DNA of 64,000 nucleotides from Kocuria carniphila (GTDB lineage: Bacteria > Actinomycetota > Actinomycetes > Actinomycetales > Micrococcaceae): positions 94,972 to 158,971 of the forward strand of contig NZ_NOIT01000008.1 of assembly GCF_004136555.1 (NCBI RefSeq). The letters run 5' to 3'. Of the stretch, positions 33,451-42,637 are shown one piece after another. The position numbers and the translations under genes were made by a program. The notes under the pieces were generated by a model. It saw nothing but the letters and a program-made list of their open reading frames with translations. It was not told where the DNA came from and made no database searches. Every line of letters begins with the position of its first letter. Position 1 is the first letter of the stretch.

Positions 33451-34668
33451 TCAAAGCCCCAGAATCACGCCCACCAGTGCAGCGTTGAGCATGTTGGTCA
33501 GGAAGCCCGCGAACAGTGCGAACAGACCCATTTGCGCCACGTCGCCGCGGCGATCCGGTGCCAGGCCGCCGATCGAACCGATCTGGATCGCGATCGAGGA
33601 CAGGTTGGCGAAACCGGCCAGGGCGAACGTGGTGATCAGCACGGACTGGGGATCCATGTTGGGGATCTCCGGACCGAACGAGGTGTAGCCCACGAACTCG
33701 TTGAGGATGGTCTTCTGGCCGATGAAGTTGCCGACCATGGCGGCGTCGTTCCAGGGCACACCCAATGCCCACGCGAGCGGGGCGAAGATGATGCCGAACA
33801 GGCCTTCCAAGGACCAGCCTTCGAAGCCGAACAGGCCGCCGAACCAACCGAGCACGGCGGAGACCAAGCCGATCAGGGCGATGAACGCAATGAGCAGGCA
33901 ACCCACGATCACGGCGATCTTGCCACCGCTCATGGCGCCGGTGCCGATCGCGTCGATGATGTTCTTGGATTCGGTGTCGCGCACCTTGAGGACGTTCACG
34001 GATGCTTCGGACTTCTCGGTCTCGGGCATCAGGGCCTTGGCGACGAGCAGTGAGCCCGGTGCGTTCATGACGGCGGCGGCCAGGAGATAGGGCAGCGGGG
34101 CACCCAGCAGCGAGTAACCCACCAGGGTGGAACCGGCAACGGCCGCGAAACCACCGGTCATGCACGCGAACAGTTCGGAGCGGGTGAGCTTGCTCAGGTA
34201 CGGCTTGATCATCAGCGGGGCTTCGCTCTGCCCCAGGAAGATCACGGTGGAGGCGAACACGGATTCGATCTTGGACGTACCCATGATCTTGTTGAGCGCG
34301 GTACCCAGCAGGTGCACGAAGAGTTGCACAACGCGCAGGTAGTAGAGCGCACCAATGAGCGCCCCCAGGAAGATGATTACTGGCAGCACGTTCAACGCGA
34401 ACACGAATCCGCTGTTCTCACCGAACAGACCACCGAACACGAAGGACGTGCCCTGATCGGTGAACGAGATGAGTCCCTGCACCAGACCGGAGAACCACTT
34501 GAGGGCCTCGAAGCCCGGCCCCCATTTCAGGATCAGCAGCGCCACACCGACCTGCAGGGCCAAGCCCACGGCCAGGGTGCGCCACTTGATGGCGCTGCGG
34601 TGTCGGGAGAGAAGAACGATGATGCCCAGAATGAGCACAATGCCAATCAGGCCTTGGAAGCGATCCAC
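33451..34668 (-). CDS. nupC: concentrative nucleoside transporter NupC
   Basis: This 405-residue CNT-family permease imports nucleosides with protons or sodium. Family signatures are FVFALNVLPVIIFLGALIGA, the GQSEAP substrate motif in VFASTVIFLGQSEAP, and MTGGFAAVAGS; about ten membrane segments. GTG 34668 is chosen because AGGA lies 5 nt upstream and the residues encoded before it are not hydrophobic. It is followed by deoR after 39 bp, so the two form an operon, divergent from deoA. Confidence 0.92.
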   Translation of the reverse strand: MDRFQGLIGIVLILGIIVLLSRHRSAIKWRTLAVGLALQVGVALLILKWGPGFEALKWFSGLVQGLISFTDQGTSFVFGGLFGENSGFVFALNVLPVIIFLGALIGALYYLRVVQLFVHLLGTALNKIMGTSKIESVFASTVIFLGQSEAPLMIKPYLSKLTRSELFACMTGGFAAVAGSTLVGYSLLGAPLPYLLAAAVMNAPGSLLVAKALMPETEKSEASVNVLKVRDTESKNIIDAIGTGAMSGGKIAVIVGCLLIAFIALIGLVSAVLGWFGGLFGFEGWSLEGLFGIIFAPLAWALGVPWNDAAMVGNFIGQKTILNEFVGYTSFGPEIPNMDPQSVLITTFALAGFANLSSIAIQIGSIGGLAPDRRGDVAQMGLFALFAGFLTNMLNAALVGVILGL

Positions 34669-34710
34669 GATGATCCTGCCTTCACATGGGGCGCCGTACC
34701 GGCGCGAACA

Positions 34711-34734
34711 TTTGTCAAAAGAGTGATTGACAAA
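34711..34734. promoter_or_regulatory. candidate DeoR operator
   Basis: TTTGTCAA and TTGACAAA form a perfect 8-bp inverted repeat around AAGAGTGA, midway between nupC and deoA. It overlaps the deoA -35, as expected for a repressor site. Confidence 0.65.
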
Positions 34735-34757
34735 ATTTCTCATCAGCAGCTTAGGAT
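34727..34757 (+). promoter_or_regulatory. deoA promoter
   Basis: TTGACA (34727-34732) and TAGGAT (34752-34757), spacer 19 bp. It implies a transcript start near 34764, so GTG 34758 cannot be the deoA start. Confidence 0.5.
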
Positions 34758-34823
34758 GTGAGCACCGGTTCCACAAGCCAGGAACACGTGTTTTCGAACC
34801 CCAATCCCGAGGGAGTGATCGCG

Positions 34824-36119
34824 GTGGTCGAGGCCTACGACGCTGTAGATGTCATCCGTATCAAGCGAGACCGTCAGAAGTTGCCCATGGACGCCATCGA
34901 CTGGGTGGTGGACGCCTACACCCGCGGGGTTGTCGCGGACGAGCAGATGTCCGCACTGGCCATGGCGATCTTCCTCAATGGCATGGACCGGGAAGAGATC
35001 GCGCGCTGGACGCAGGCCATGATCAACTCCGGCGAGACCATGAACTTCCAGGCCTTGTCCAAGGCCACCACCGACAAGCACTCGACCGGTGGCGTGGGTG
35101 ACAAGATCACCTTGCCGCTGGCACCCCTGGTCGCCTCCTACGGCGTGGCCGTTCCGCAGCTGTCCGGCCGCGGGTTGGGCCACACCGGTGGCACCCTGGA
35201 CAAGCTCGAAGCCATCCCGGGCTGGCAGGCTGACCTCAGCAATGACCGCATGATGGAGATCCTGGAAGACGTGGGCGCTGTCATTTGCGCCGCAGGTTCC
35301 GGCCTGGCTCCCGCGGACAAGAAGCTCTACGCCCTGCGCGACATCACCTCCACCGTGGACTGCATCCCGCTGATTGCCTCCTCGATCATGTCCAAGAAGA
35401 TCGCCGAGGGCACCGGCGCCCTGGTGCTGGACGTCAAGGTGGGCCCCGGTGCGTTCATGAAGAAGGAAGCGGACGCCCGTGAACTCGCACGCACCATGGT
35501 CGACCTCGGCACCGACGCCGGCGTGAACACCGTGGCGCTGCTGACCGATATGTCCCGCCCGCTGGGCCTGACCGTGGGCAACGCCCTGGAGGTCCGCGAG
35601 TCCGTGGAGGTCTTGGCAGGTGGCGGCCCGAGCGACGTCGTTCGTCTGACCGTTGCCCTGGCCAAGGAAATGCTTGAGTCCGCCGGCGTCAAGGACCCGG
35701 ACGTGGAGGAAGCCCTCAAGGACGGCCGCGCCATGGACTCCTGGAAGCGCATGATCTCCGCGCAGGGCGGAGATCCGGGCGCCCCGCTGCCCGTGGCCAC
35801 CGACACCCACGAGGTCACTGCCGAAGAAGACGGCGTCATGACCGAAATGGACGCGCTCGCCGTGGGCGTCGCGTCGTGGCGTCTGGGTGCGGGCCGCGCT
35901 CGCCAGCAGGACCCCGTGCAGGCCGGTGCCGGCATCGAGATCCACGCGGTGCCCGGCGACAAGATCACCAAGGGCCAGAAGCTGTTCACCCTGCACACGG
36001 ACACCCCGGACCGTTTCGACCGCGCGCTGGATTCCCTGCGCGGCGGCTACACCATCGATCCCCAGGCGGCCGAGGGCACCGGCGCGCGCGACGACGTCGT
36101 GCTCGACCGGATTTCCTGA
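34824..36119 (+). CDS. deoA: thymidine phosphorylase
   Basis: This 431-residue enzyme splits thymidine or deoxyuridine with phosphate to base and deoxyribose 1-phosphate. KHSTGGVGDK (85-94) binds phosphate; SGRGLGHTGGTLDKLEA (114-130) is the pyrimidine-nucleoside phosphorylase signature. GTG 34824 fits the usual family length and N-terminus (VEAYDAVDVIRIKRD), with GGGAG 8 nt upstream. An earlier in-frame GTG at 34758 lies before the predicted transcript start. First gene of deoA-deoC-phosphomutase. Confidence 0.95.
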   Translation: MVEAYDAVDVIRIKRDRQKLPMDAIDWVVDAYTRGVVADEQMSALAMAIFLNGMDREEIARWTQAMINSGETMNFQALSKATTDKHSTGGVGDKITLPLAPLVASYGVAVPQLSGRGLGHTGGTLDKLEAIPGWQADLSNDRMMEILEDVGAVICAAGSGLAPADKKLYALRDITSTVDCIPLIASSIMSKKIAEGTGALVLDVKVGPGAFMKKEADARELARTMVDLGTDAGVNTVALLTDMSRPLGLTVGNALEVRESVEVLAGGGPSDVVRLTVALAKEMLESAGVKDPDVEEALKDGRAMDSWKRMISAQGGDPGAPLPVATDTHEVTAEEDGVMTEMDALAVGVASWRLGAGRARQQDPVQAGAGIEIHAVPGDKITKGQKLFTLHTDTPDRFDRALDSLRGGYTIDPQAAEGTGARDDVVLDRIS

Positions 36120-36160
36120 CCTCACCCACCGCCCGGCTCACCGAACCAAGGAGTTAATTC

Positions 36161-36817
36161 ATGACCACCCGCGCCGAACTGGCCACCATGATCGATCACA
36201 CGCTGCTCAAGCCGGAGGCCACCGCCGAACAGGTGGCCGAGCTGGCCCGCGAGGCCGGTGAGCTGGGCACCTTCTCCATCTGCGTCTCACCGTCCCAGCT
36301 GGACGTGGACCTGCCCGAGGGCGTCAAGCTGGCCACGGTGTGTGGTTTCCCGTCCGGCGCGCACGCCGCTGCCGTGAAGGCTGCGGAGGCCGCGGATTCT
36401 GTGGCCGCGGGCGTGGACGAAGTGGACATGGTCATCAACCTGGGTCTGGCCAAGGTCGGCGATTGGGACGGCGTCCAGGCGGAGATCGCAGCGGTGCGCG
36501 AGGCATGCCCGTCGAACGTGGTGCTCAAGGTCATCATCGAGTCCGCAGCTCTCACCGATGACGAGATCGTGGCCGCATGCAAGGCCTCCGAGGCTGCTGG
36601 CGCGGACTTCGTGAAGACCTCCACGGGCTTCCACCCGGCCGGCGGTGCGTCGGTCGAGGCCGTGCGCCTCATGGCGGACACCGTGGGCGGTCGCTTGGGC
36701 GTCAAGGCCTCCGGCGGCATCCGCGATACCGCTACTGCGCTGGCCATGGTCCAGGCCGGTGCCACCCGCCTGGGACTCTCCGGCTCGGGCGCCGTGCTCG
36801 ACGGCCTGTCCGACTGA
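36161..36817 (+). CDS. deoC: deoxyribose-phosphate aldolase
   Basis: This 218-residue class I aldolase converts deoxyribose 5-phosphate to glyceraldehyde 3-phosphate and acetaldehyde. The Schiff-base lysine is K152 in VKTSTGF and the assisting lysine K182 in [16 protein letters not shown] lies about 7 nt before ATG. It follows deoA after 41 bp and precedes a phosphomutase by 28 bp, one operon. Confidence 0.96.
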   Translation: MTTRAELATMIDHTLLKPEATAEQVAELAREAGELGTFSICVSPSQLDVDLPEGVKLATVCGFPSGAHAAAVKAAEAADSVAAGVDEVDMVINLGLAKVGDWDGVQAEIAAVREACPSNVVLKVIIESAALTDDEIVAACKASEAAGADFVKTSTGFHPAGGASVEAVRLMADTVGGRLGVKASGGIRDTATALAMVQAGATRLGLSGSGAVLDGLSD

Positions 36818-36845
36818 TTCGCTCGCTCACCCCGCGGAGGTACGC

Positions 36846-38540
36846 ATGACCGTTGAACTCTTATCGTCTGTCCGCAGTTGGATCGAGCAGGATCCGGACC
36901 CGACCACTCGGGCCGAGCTCGAAACGCTCGTGACCAGTGCTGAGTCGAATGATCAGGCCGCTCTGGAGGATCTCGCGTCTCGCTTTGCGGGGCCGCTCAT
37001 GTTCGGCACCGCAGGCCTGCGCGCTGCCGTGGGTGCGGGTGAATCCCGCATGAACCGCGCGGTGGTCATTCGCGCCACCGCCGGTCTCGCGGCATTCCTC
37101 ACCGAACGCGTGGGGGAGCGGCCCGTGGTGGTCGTCGGTTGCGATGCCCGCCACGGTTCGGAGGATTTCGCCGCCGACGCCGCCGCCGTCCTCGCTGCCG
37201 CCGGTTGCCGAGCCATTCGGTTGCCCGCCCAGCTACCCACTCCCGTGGTGGCCTATGCCGTGCGGGAACTCGGGGCGGACGCCGGCTTGATGGTCACGGC
37301 GTCCCACAATCCTCCGGCCGATAACGGGTACAAGGTGTACCTGGGCGGTCGCGCGGTCGATTCCGATGACGAGCGCGGCGTGCAGATCGTGCCCCCGGAC
37401 GACGCGCACATTGCCGAGCGGATTGCGGCGGCCCCGCTCGCCAACGAAGTGGCGCGGGATGAAGCTGGTGTGGAATGGGCGGATGACTCACTGCTCGATG
37501 GATACGTGTCCCGCGCGGCGTCCCTGCGTGGCACCGCGGAGCCCTCCGATGTGCGGATCGTCCTGACCCCGATGCACGGTGTGGGTGGCGAGACCGCAGT
37601 TCGCGTGCTCGATCAGGCCGGTTTCCCGAACGTCACGGTGGTTCCGGAGCAGGCGCAGCCCGACCCCGAGTTCCCCACCGTGGTGTTCCCGAATCCGGAG
37701 GAGCCGGGTGCCATGGACCTGGCCGTAGCCCTGGGCTCGGTGGAGAACGCGGACGTGGTTATTGCTCTCGATCCGGACGCAGACCGCTGCGCCATCGCGA
37801 TTCCGAGCACCTCGGACACCGGAGAGACCTCGTGGCGGCGACTCACCGGTGACGAGCTCGGCGCGCTGTTGGGCGAGCACGCGGCGTCGGACCCTGAACG
37901 CAGCGGCGACACCCTGGCCTGCTCGATCGTCTCGGGACGACTGCTCGGCCGGATTGCTGAGCATCACGGACTGAAGTTCCGCCAGACCCTCACCGGCTTC
38001 AAGTGGATCGCTCGCACCCCCGGGCTGCGGTTCGGTTATGAAGAGGCCATCGGGTACTGCACGGATCCGCTCGCGGTGCGCGATAAGGACGGCATCACTA
38101 CCGCCGTGCGCGTGGCGTCTTACGTGGATCGGCTCAAGCATTCCAGCGCCACGGTGCAGGGTGAACTGGACCGGCTCGCGCGCCTGCACGGGCTTTACGC
38201 AACGGCCCCGCTGACCTTCCGCGTGGCGGATCTGGAACTGATCCCGCAGGGCATGCAGCGGCTGCGAGAGAACCCGCCCGCGGAACTGGCCGGCTCCCCG
38301 GTGGTCGAGTACACGGACCTGTCCAAGGGTGGCCCCGAGTTGCTTCCCACCGAGGGCGTGCTCATCCGCACCGAGGCCGACGACCGCGTGATCGTCCGTC
38401 CCTCCGGCACCGAGCCCAAGCTCAAGTGCTACCTGGAAGTGGTCCTCCCGGTCGAGGAGGGCGCGGAGATCCCGCGGGATGAGGCAACATCCCGCCTCGA
38501 GCGGATCAGCGACGAAATCCGTCAGGCCGTGGGCTTCTAG
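36846..38540 (+). CDS. phosphohexomutase-family enzyme, probable phosphopentomutase role
   Basis: This 564-residue alpha-D-phosphohexomutase has the phosphoserine loop TASHNPP (S153), the metal loop DPDADR (309-314), and RPSGTEPK at the C-terminal phosphate site. GGAGG precedes ATG 36846; longer in-frame extensions overlap deoC and are excluded. No deoB-type (alkaline-phosphatase fold) enzyme is in the locus. The position after deoA-deoC therefore argues that this enzyme converts deoxyribose 1-phosphate to 5-phosphate, as pgm-family members do in other Actinobacteria. Broad phosphoglucomutase activity is the alternative. Confidence 0.88.
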   Translation: MTVELLSSVRSWIEQDPDPTTRAELETLVTSAESNDQAALEDLASRFAGPLMFGTAGLRAAVGAGESRMNRAVVIRATAGLAAFLTERVGERPVVVVGCDARHGSEDFAADAAAVLAAAGCRAIRLPAQLPTPVVAYAVRELGADAGLMVTASHNPPADNGYKVYLGGRAVDSDDERGVQIVPPDDAHIAERIAAAPLANEVARDEAGVEWADDSLLDGYVSRAASLRGTAEPSDVRIVLTPMHGVGGETAVRVLDQAGFPNVTVVPEQAQPDPEFPTVVFPNPEEPGAMDLAVALGSVENADVVIALDPDADRCAIAIPSTSDTGETSWRRLTGDELGALLGEHAASDPERSGDTLACSIVSGRLLGRIAEHHGLKFRQTLTGFKWIARTPGLRFGYEEAIGYCTDPLAVRDKDGITTAVRVASYVDRLKHSSATVQGELDRLARLHGLYATAPLTFRVADLELIPQGMQRLRENPPAELAGSPVVEYTDLSKGGPELLPTEGVLIRTEADDRVIVRPSGTEPKLKCYLEVVLPVEEGAEIPRDEATSRLERISDEIRQAVGF

Positions 38541-38553
38541 CGCCACTGCCTGC

Positions 38554-38613
38554 GATTTATGGTTCCCTATTACCGAAATCGGGCACGAAATCGGGGATAG
38601 GGAACCATAAATC
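38554..38613. repeat. 60-bp inverted repeat with internal direct repeats
   Basis: A 17-bp arm GATTTATGGTTCCCTAT (38554-38570) is perfectly inverted at 38597-38613. The 26-nt centre contains CGAAATCGGG twice (38574-38583 and 38586-38595). It is far more AT-rich than its surroundings and lies just before a separate terminator, so it is not simply that terminator. It may be a miniature mobile or REP-like element; no second copy is seen in the window. Confidence 0.7.
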
Positions 38614-38627
38614 ATCGCTGCGGACCA

Positions 38628-38669
38628 CGAAGGCCCCGGCACTCCTCAATGGGAGTGCCGGGGCCTTCG
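38628..38669. terminator. strong terminator after the deo operon
   Basis: CGAAGGCCCCGGCACTCC pairs over 18 bp with its inverted copy around TCAATG. It separates the deo operon from the opposite-strand tRNA-Ser. Confidence 0.75.
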
Positions 38670-38676
38670 TCATGGG

Positions 38677-38764
38677 CGGAAGGTAAGGGATTTGAACCCT
38701 TGGTACGGGGTTACCGCACACTGGTTTTCAAGACCAGCTCCTTAGGCCGCTCGGACAACCTTCC
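38677..38764 (-). tRNA. tRNA-Ser (TGA)
   Basis: Read on the minus strand: acceptor GGAAGGT/ACCTTCC, long serine-type variable arm, T-loop GTTCAAATC, anticodon stem CTGGT/ACCAG with loop CTTGAAA, anticodon TGA. CCA is not encoded. Confidence 0.97.
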
Positions 38765-38966
38765 TGACCGTTCGCGGCCGCCCGCGGGGGGCGGTCGCGA
38801 ACGACACGTCATTATTCCACGTCATCACGGCGCAGGGCCAATACGACGCCGCTCGGGCCGGTGACGCGCGTGGCGAACCGGCCGAGCGGCGTCGGAATCT
38901 AGCCGCGACTGTGAATCCGCGTAAGGATGGAGGGAGAAGGAAGACAAGCAGCGAGAAGGAGAATCC

Positions 38967-39950
38967 ATGCGCGCGGTACGAGATATTGAATCGGGTGGCC
39001 CCGAGGTCCTGAAGGTCACGGAGATCGACGATCCTTCGGTCAGCGGGGATGGCGTGCTGATCGAGGTGGTGGCCGCGGGTATCAATCGCGCGGACGTGCT
39101 GCAGCGGCAGGGTAACTACCCCGTGCCTCCGGACGCGACCGACGTGTTCGGCCTCGAGGTTTCGGGAACCGTTGCCGAACTCGGCCCGGATGTGCCGTCT
39201 GAGGCGGGACTCAACGTGGGAGACAAGGTTGTAGCCCTGCTGGATTCCGGCGGTTACGCGGAAAAGGTCGTCGCACCGTGGCCGCAGGTGCTCCCCGCAC
39301 CGGAAGGAATGGACCTGGTGGAGGCGGCCGCACTGCCGGAGGTGGCAGCCACGGTGTTCTCCAACGTGTTCATGGCCGCGGCCGCGCGCGAGGGGGAGAC
39401 CCTGCTCGTCCACGGCGGCGCCGGTGGCATCGGAACCCACGCAATTCAGGTGGCCAAGGCCCTGGGCCTGACGGTGCTGGCCACCGTGGGCAGTCAGGAG
39501 AAGGCCGACTTTGTGACCGAACTCGGAGCCACGGCCATCAAGTACGAGGACGAAGACTTCGTGGAGCGGGTCAAGGAACTGACCGACGGCCACGGGGCGG
39601 ACGTGATTCTCGATGTCATGGGCGCCAAGTACCTGGAGCCCAACGTCAAGGCACTGGCGAACAACGGCCGCATCACCATCATCGGCATGCAGGGTGGGGT
39701 CAAGGGAGAGCTGAACATCGGCCGCTTGATGAACAAGCGAGGCGCGGTCATCGGGACCACACTGCGTTCGCGTCCCCTGAGCGAGAAGGCCCAGATCATG
39801 GGTGCGGTGCGTCAGATCGTGTGGCCGCACGTGGAGTCCGGTGAGGTGCGACCCATCCTGGACAAGACCTTCCCCTTGGAGCTGGTTCGCGAGGCCCACG
39901 AATACTTCGACTCCGGCTCGCACATCGGCAAGGTGCTCCTGACCATGTGA
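38967..39950 (+). CDS. NAD(P)H quinone oxidoreductase, zinc-less MDR family
   Basis: This 327-residue protein has the quinone oxidoreductase (PIG3-like) pattern: GINRADVLQRQGNYP (37-51), EVSGTVAELGPDV, and the dinucleotide motif VHGGAGGIGTHAIQVAKALG. It lacks the zinc-binding cysteines of alcohol dehydrogenases. It likely reduces quinones with NADPH. GAAGGAG precedes the ATG by 6 nt. Monocistronic by position. Confidence 0.9.
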   Translation: MRAVRDIESGGPEVLKVTEIDDPSVSGDGVLIEVVAAGINRADVLQRQGNYPVPPDATDVFGLEVSGTVAELGPDVPSEAGLNVGDKVVALLDSGGYAEKVVAPWPQVLPAPEGMDLVEAAALPEVAATVFSNVFMAAAAREGETLLVHGGAGGIGTHAIQVAKALGLTVLATVGSQEKADFVTELGATAIKYEDEDFVERVKELTDGHGADVILDVMGAKYLEPNVKALANNGRITIIGMQGGVKGELNIGRLMNKRGAVIGTTLRSRPLSEKAQIMGAVRQIVWPHVESGEVRPILDKTFPLELVREAHEYFDSGSHIGKVLLTM

Positions 39951-40005
39951 GAACCGGGTTGACACGGCGGCGGCCGTGGTTGTTTGGGATGCGTGCCATG
40001 TGGAA

Positions 40006-40011
40006 TAGAAT
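40006..40011 (+). promoter_or_regulatory. candidate -10 of cstA
   Basis: TAGAAT lies 59 bp before the cstA start. The matching -35 is unclear. Confidence 0.3.
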
Positions 40012-40070
40012 CCCGCTTGCGGAGTCCCCAAGGATTCTGAGCGAATTCACACGAGATTCGGAGCTTCCCC

Positions 40071-42359
40071 ATGAGCACTACCCACCGCGGCCCCGCCGCC
40101 GGGTCTCCCCAGCCGGGCGGATCCCCCTCGACTGATCTACCACCCAACCACGTGGACCCCGAGGTCCTCGAGGCCGAACAAACCCGCTGGACGCCCCTGC
40201 GCATCGCGGTGTGGGTCGGCATCGCCCTGCTCGGCGCTTTCGCGTGGGTCATGATCGCCTTTGCCCGCGGCGAGTCGGTCAATGCCATTTGGTTCGTTTT
40301 TGCCGCGGTGTGCAGTTACTTCATTGCGTACCGGTTCTACTCCAAGTTCATCGAGGCAAAACTCACGCGGCCGGATGACCGCCGCGCCACTCCGGCCGAG
40401 TACATGGCCAATGGCAAGGACTACATGCCCACGGATCGCCGTGTGCTGTACGGCCACCACTTCGCCGCCATTGCCGGTGCCGGTCCGCTGGTCGGACCCG
40501 TGCTCGCCGCCCAGATGGGCTACCTGCCCGGCACCATTTGGATCATCGTGGGTGTGATCCTTGCCGGCGCGGTCCAGGACTACCTGGTGCTGTTCTTCTC
40601 CATGCGCCGCGGCGGTCGATCCCTGGGCCAGATGGCCCGCGAGGAACTGGGCACCGTGGGTGGTTACGCGGCCATCATCGCGACCCTGGCGATCATGATC
40701 ATCATCGTGGCCATCCTGGCGCTGGTGGTCGTCAACGCCCTGGGCGAGTCCCCGTGGGGTGTGTTCTCCGTGGGTATGACCATCCCCATCGCGCTTTTCA
40801 TGGGCGTGTATCTGCGTTACCTGCGCCCCGGCAAGGTCATGGAGATCTCCATCATCGGCTTCATCCTGCTCATGGCGGCCATCGTGGCCGGCGGGTGGGT
40901 GGCCGAGACCGAGTTGGGCGCTCAGCTGTTCACCCTGGACCGCATCACTCTGGCGTGGTGCGTGATCATCTACGGCTTCATCGCTGCAGTGCTGCCCGTG
41001 TGGTTGCTGCTGTCCCCGCGTGACTACCTCTCCACGTTCATGAAGGTCGGCACCATCGTGCTGTTGGCCGCCGCGATCGTGGTGGTGCGCCCGGAGATCA
41101 CCGTTCCGGCCGTCTCCGAATTCGCGGGACGCTCCGACGGCCCCGTGTTCACCGGTTCGCTCTTCCCGTTCCTGTTCGTCACCATCGCGTGTGGTGCGCT
41201 GTCCGGGTTCCACGCGCTCATTGCCTCCGGCACCACCCCCAAGATGATCGAGAAGGAACGCCAGACCCGGTTCATCGGCTACGGCGGCATGCTCATGGAG
41301 TCCTTCGTGGCGATCATGGCGCTGGTTGCTGCCGTGTCCATCGACCGCGGTATCTACTTCGCGATGAACTCGTCCCCGGCCGTGACCATGGGAACCGTCG
41401 AGGGCGCCGCCGCTTTCGTGAACTCACTGGGCCTCTCCGGTGTGCACGTCACGCCCGAACTACTGCAGGGCACCGCGGACGCCGTGGGCGAGGAATCCAT
41501 CGTCTCCCGTACCGGTGGCGCGCCGACCCTGGCCGTGGGCCTGGCCCACATCATGAACCAGTGGATCGGCGGCGCATCCATGATGAGCTTCTGGTACCAC
41601 TTCGCGATCATGTTCGAGGCGCTGTTCATCCTCACCGCAGTTGACGCCGGTACCCGCGTGGCCCGCTTCATGCTCACCGATACCCTGGGCAACTTCATTC
41701 CCAAATTCCGCGACACCGACTGGAGACTCGGGGCGTGGCTCACCACGGCCATCATGGTGGCCGGCTGGGGGTCCATCCTGATCCTGGGCGTGACCGACCC
41801 ACTGGGCGGTATCAACACGTTCTTCCCGCTGTTCGGTATTTCCAATCAGCTGCTGGCGGCCATTGCGCTCGCGGTGTGCCTGGCGATTGCAGCGAACCTC
41901 AAACGGTTCAAGTACCTGTGGATCATCATGATTCCGCTGCTCTTCGACGTGGTGGTCACCATGACGGGTTCGTGGCACAAGATCTTCTCCTCGGATCCCA
42001 CCGTGGGGTACTGGGCGAACCACTTCCGCTTCAAGGAGGCCCTGGCCAACGGCGAGACCAGCCTGGGCACCGCCCAGAACGTGGAGGCCATGGAAGCCGT
42101 GGTCCGGAACACCCTGGTGCAGGGCACGCTGTCCGTCCTGTTCGCGGTCCTCACGATCATCGTGGTGACCATGGCGTTCATCGAGATGGTCAAGGCCTTC
42201 CGCGGTCATCAGCGCGCGTCCCACGAGGACCCGGCCGTGGAGTCCCGCTACTACGCGCCGTCGGGAATGCTCTCGACGCCTTCCGAGAAGGCCCTGGCCA
42301 AGGAATGGGACGCCCTGCCGTACGAGCAGCGGGTCCCCACGGGACACGGTCACCACTGA
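40071..42359 (+). CDS. cstA: carbon-starvation family peptide/pyruvate permease CstA
   Basis: This 762-residue protein has about 16-18 membrane segments. CstA signatures include YRFYSKFIEAKL, the HHFAAIAGAGPLVGPVLAAQ block, and FHALIASGTTPKMIEKE. Family members import peptides or pyruvate, often under carbon limitation. CGGAG lies 7 nt before ATG 40071. The stop overlaps the ATG of a YbdD homologue by one base, the conserved cstA-ybdD coupling. Confidence 0.93.
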   Translation: MSTTHRGPAAGSPQPGGSPSTDLPPNHVDPEVLEAEQTRWTPLRIAVWVGIALLGAFAWVMIAFARGESVNAIWFVFAAVCSYFIAYRFYSKFIEAKLTRPDDRRATPAEYMANGKDYMPTDRRVLYGHHFAAIAGAGPLVGPVLAAQMGYLPGTIWIIVGVILAGAVQDYLVLFFSMRRGGRSLGQMAREELGTVGGYAAIIATLAIMIIIVAILALVVVNALGESPWGVFSVGMTIPIALFMGVYLRYLRPGKVMEISIIGFILLMAAIVAGGWVAETELGAQLFTLDRITLAWCVIIYGFIAAVLPVWLLLSPRDYLSTFMKVGTIVLLAAAIVVVRPEITVPAVSEFAGRSDGPVFTGSLFPFLFVTIACGALSGFHALIASGTTPKMIEKERQTRFIGYGGMLMESFVAIMALVAAVSIDRGIYFAMNSSPAVTMGTVEGAAAFVNSLGLSGVHVTPELLQGTADAVGEESIVSRTGGAPTLAVGLAHIMNQWIGGASMMSFWYHFAIMFEALFILTAVDAGTRVARFMLTDTLGNFIPKFRDTDWRLGAWLTTAIMVAGWGSILILGVTDPLGGINTFFPLFGISNQLLAAIALAVCLAIAANLKRFKYLWIIMIPLLFDVVVTMTGSWHKIFSSDPTVGYWANHFRFKEALANGETSLGTAQNVEAMEAVVRNTLVQGTLSVLFAVLTIIVVTMAFIEMVKAFRGHQRASHEDPAVESRYYAPSGMLSTPSEKALAKEWDALPYEQRVPTGHGHH

Positions 42360-42577
42360 TGTCGGATTCACGGACGACGCCGCTCGGGGACCTTGCGCGG
42401 TCATGGGCCCGTTCCGCACTCCGGTTCGGCAACGGTGTGCTGGGCGCGGACAAGTATGAGAAGTACCTCGACTACCACCGAGCGAGTGGACAACCCGGTG
42501 AGCCCATGACGGAACGCGAGTTCTGGAGGGATTATCAGGACTGGCAGGACCACAACCCGCAGGGTCGGTGCTGCTGA
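42359..42577 (+). CDS. ybdD: YbdD/YjiX-family small protein
   Basis: This 72-residue soluble protein has the family pattern GADKYEKYLDYHRASGQPG followed by MTEREFWRDYQD. It ends in GRCC, as many homologues do. Its start codon shares one base with the cstA stop (TGATG). Homologues are nearly always next to cstA or btsT transporters and are needed for transport activity in some enterobacteria. Confidence 0.9.
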   Translation: MSDSRTTPLGDLARSWARSALRFGNGVLGADKYEKYLDYHRASGQPGEPMTEREFWRDYQDWQDHNPQGRCC

Positions 42578-42585
42578 AGCGATAC

Positions 42586-42620
42586 CATGAACCGCCGCGT
42601 CTTGGACGCGGCGGTTCATG
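42586..42620 (+). terminator. hairpin after cstA-ybdD
   Basis: CATGAACCGCCGCGTC pairs perfectly over 16 bp around TTG. No T-run follows. Confidence 0.55.
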
Positions 42621-42637
42621 CATGAAAGGGGCACTGC

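Noticed and set aside
34758..34823. Upstream GTG as the deoA start
   Set aside because: It abuts the -10 box and would precede the transcript start; GTG 34824 has a ribosome site and the family N-terminus.
39958..39964. TTGACA-like sequence upstream of cstA
   Set aside because: It is more than 40 bp from the TAGAAT box, too far to be its -35.
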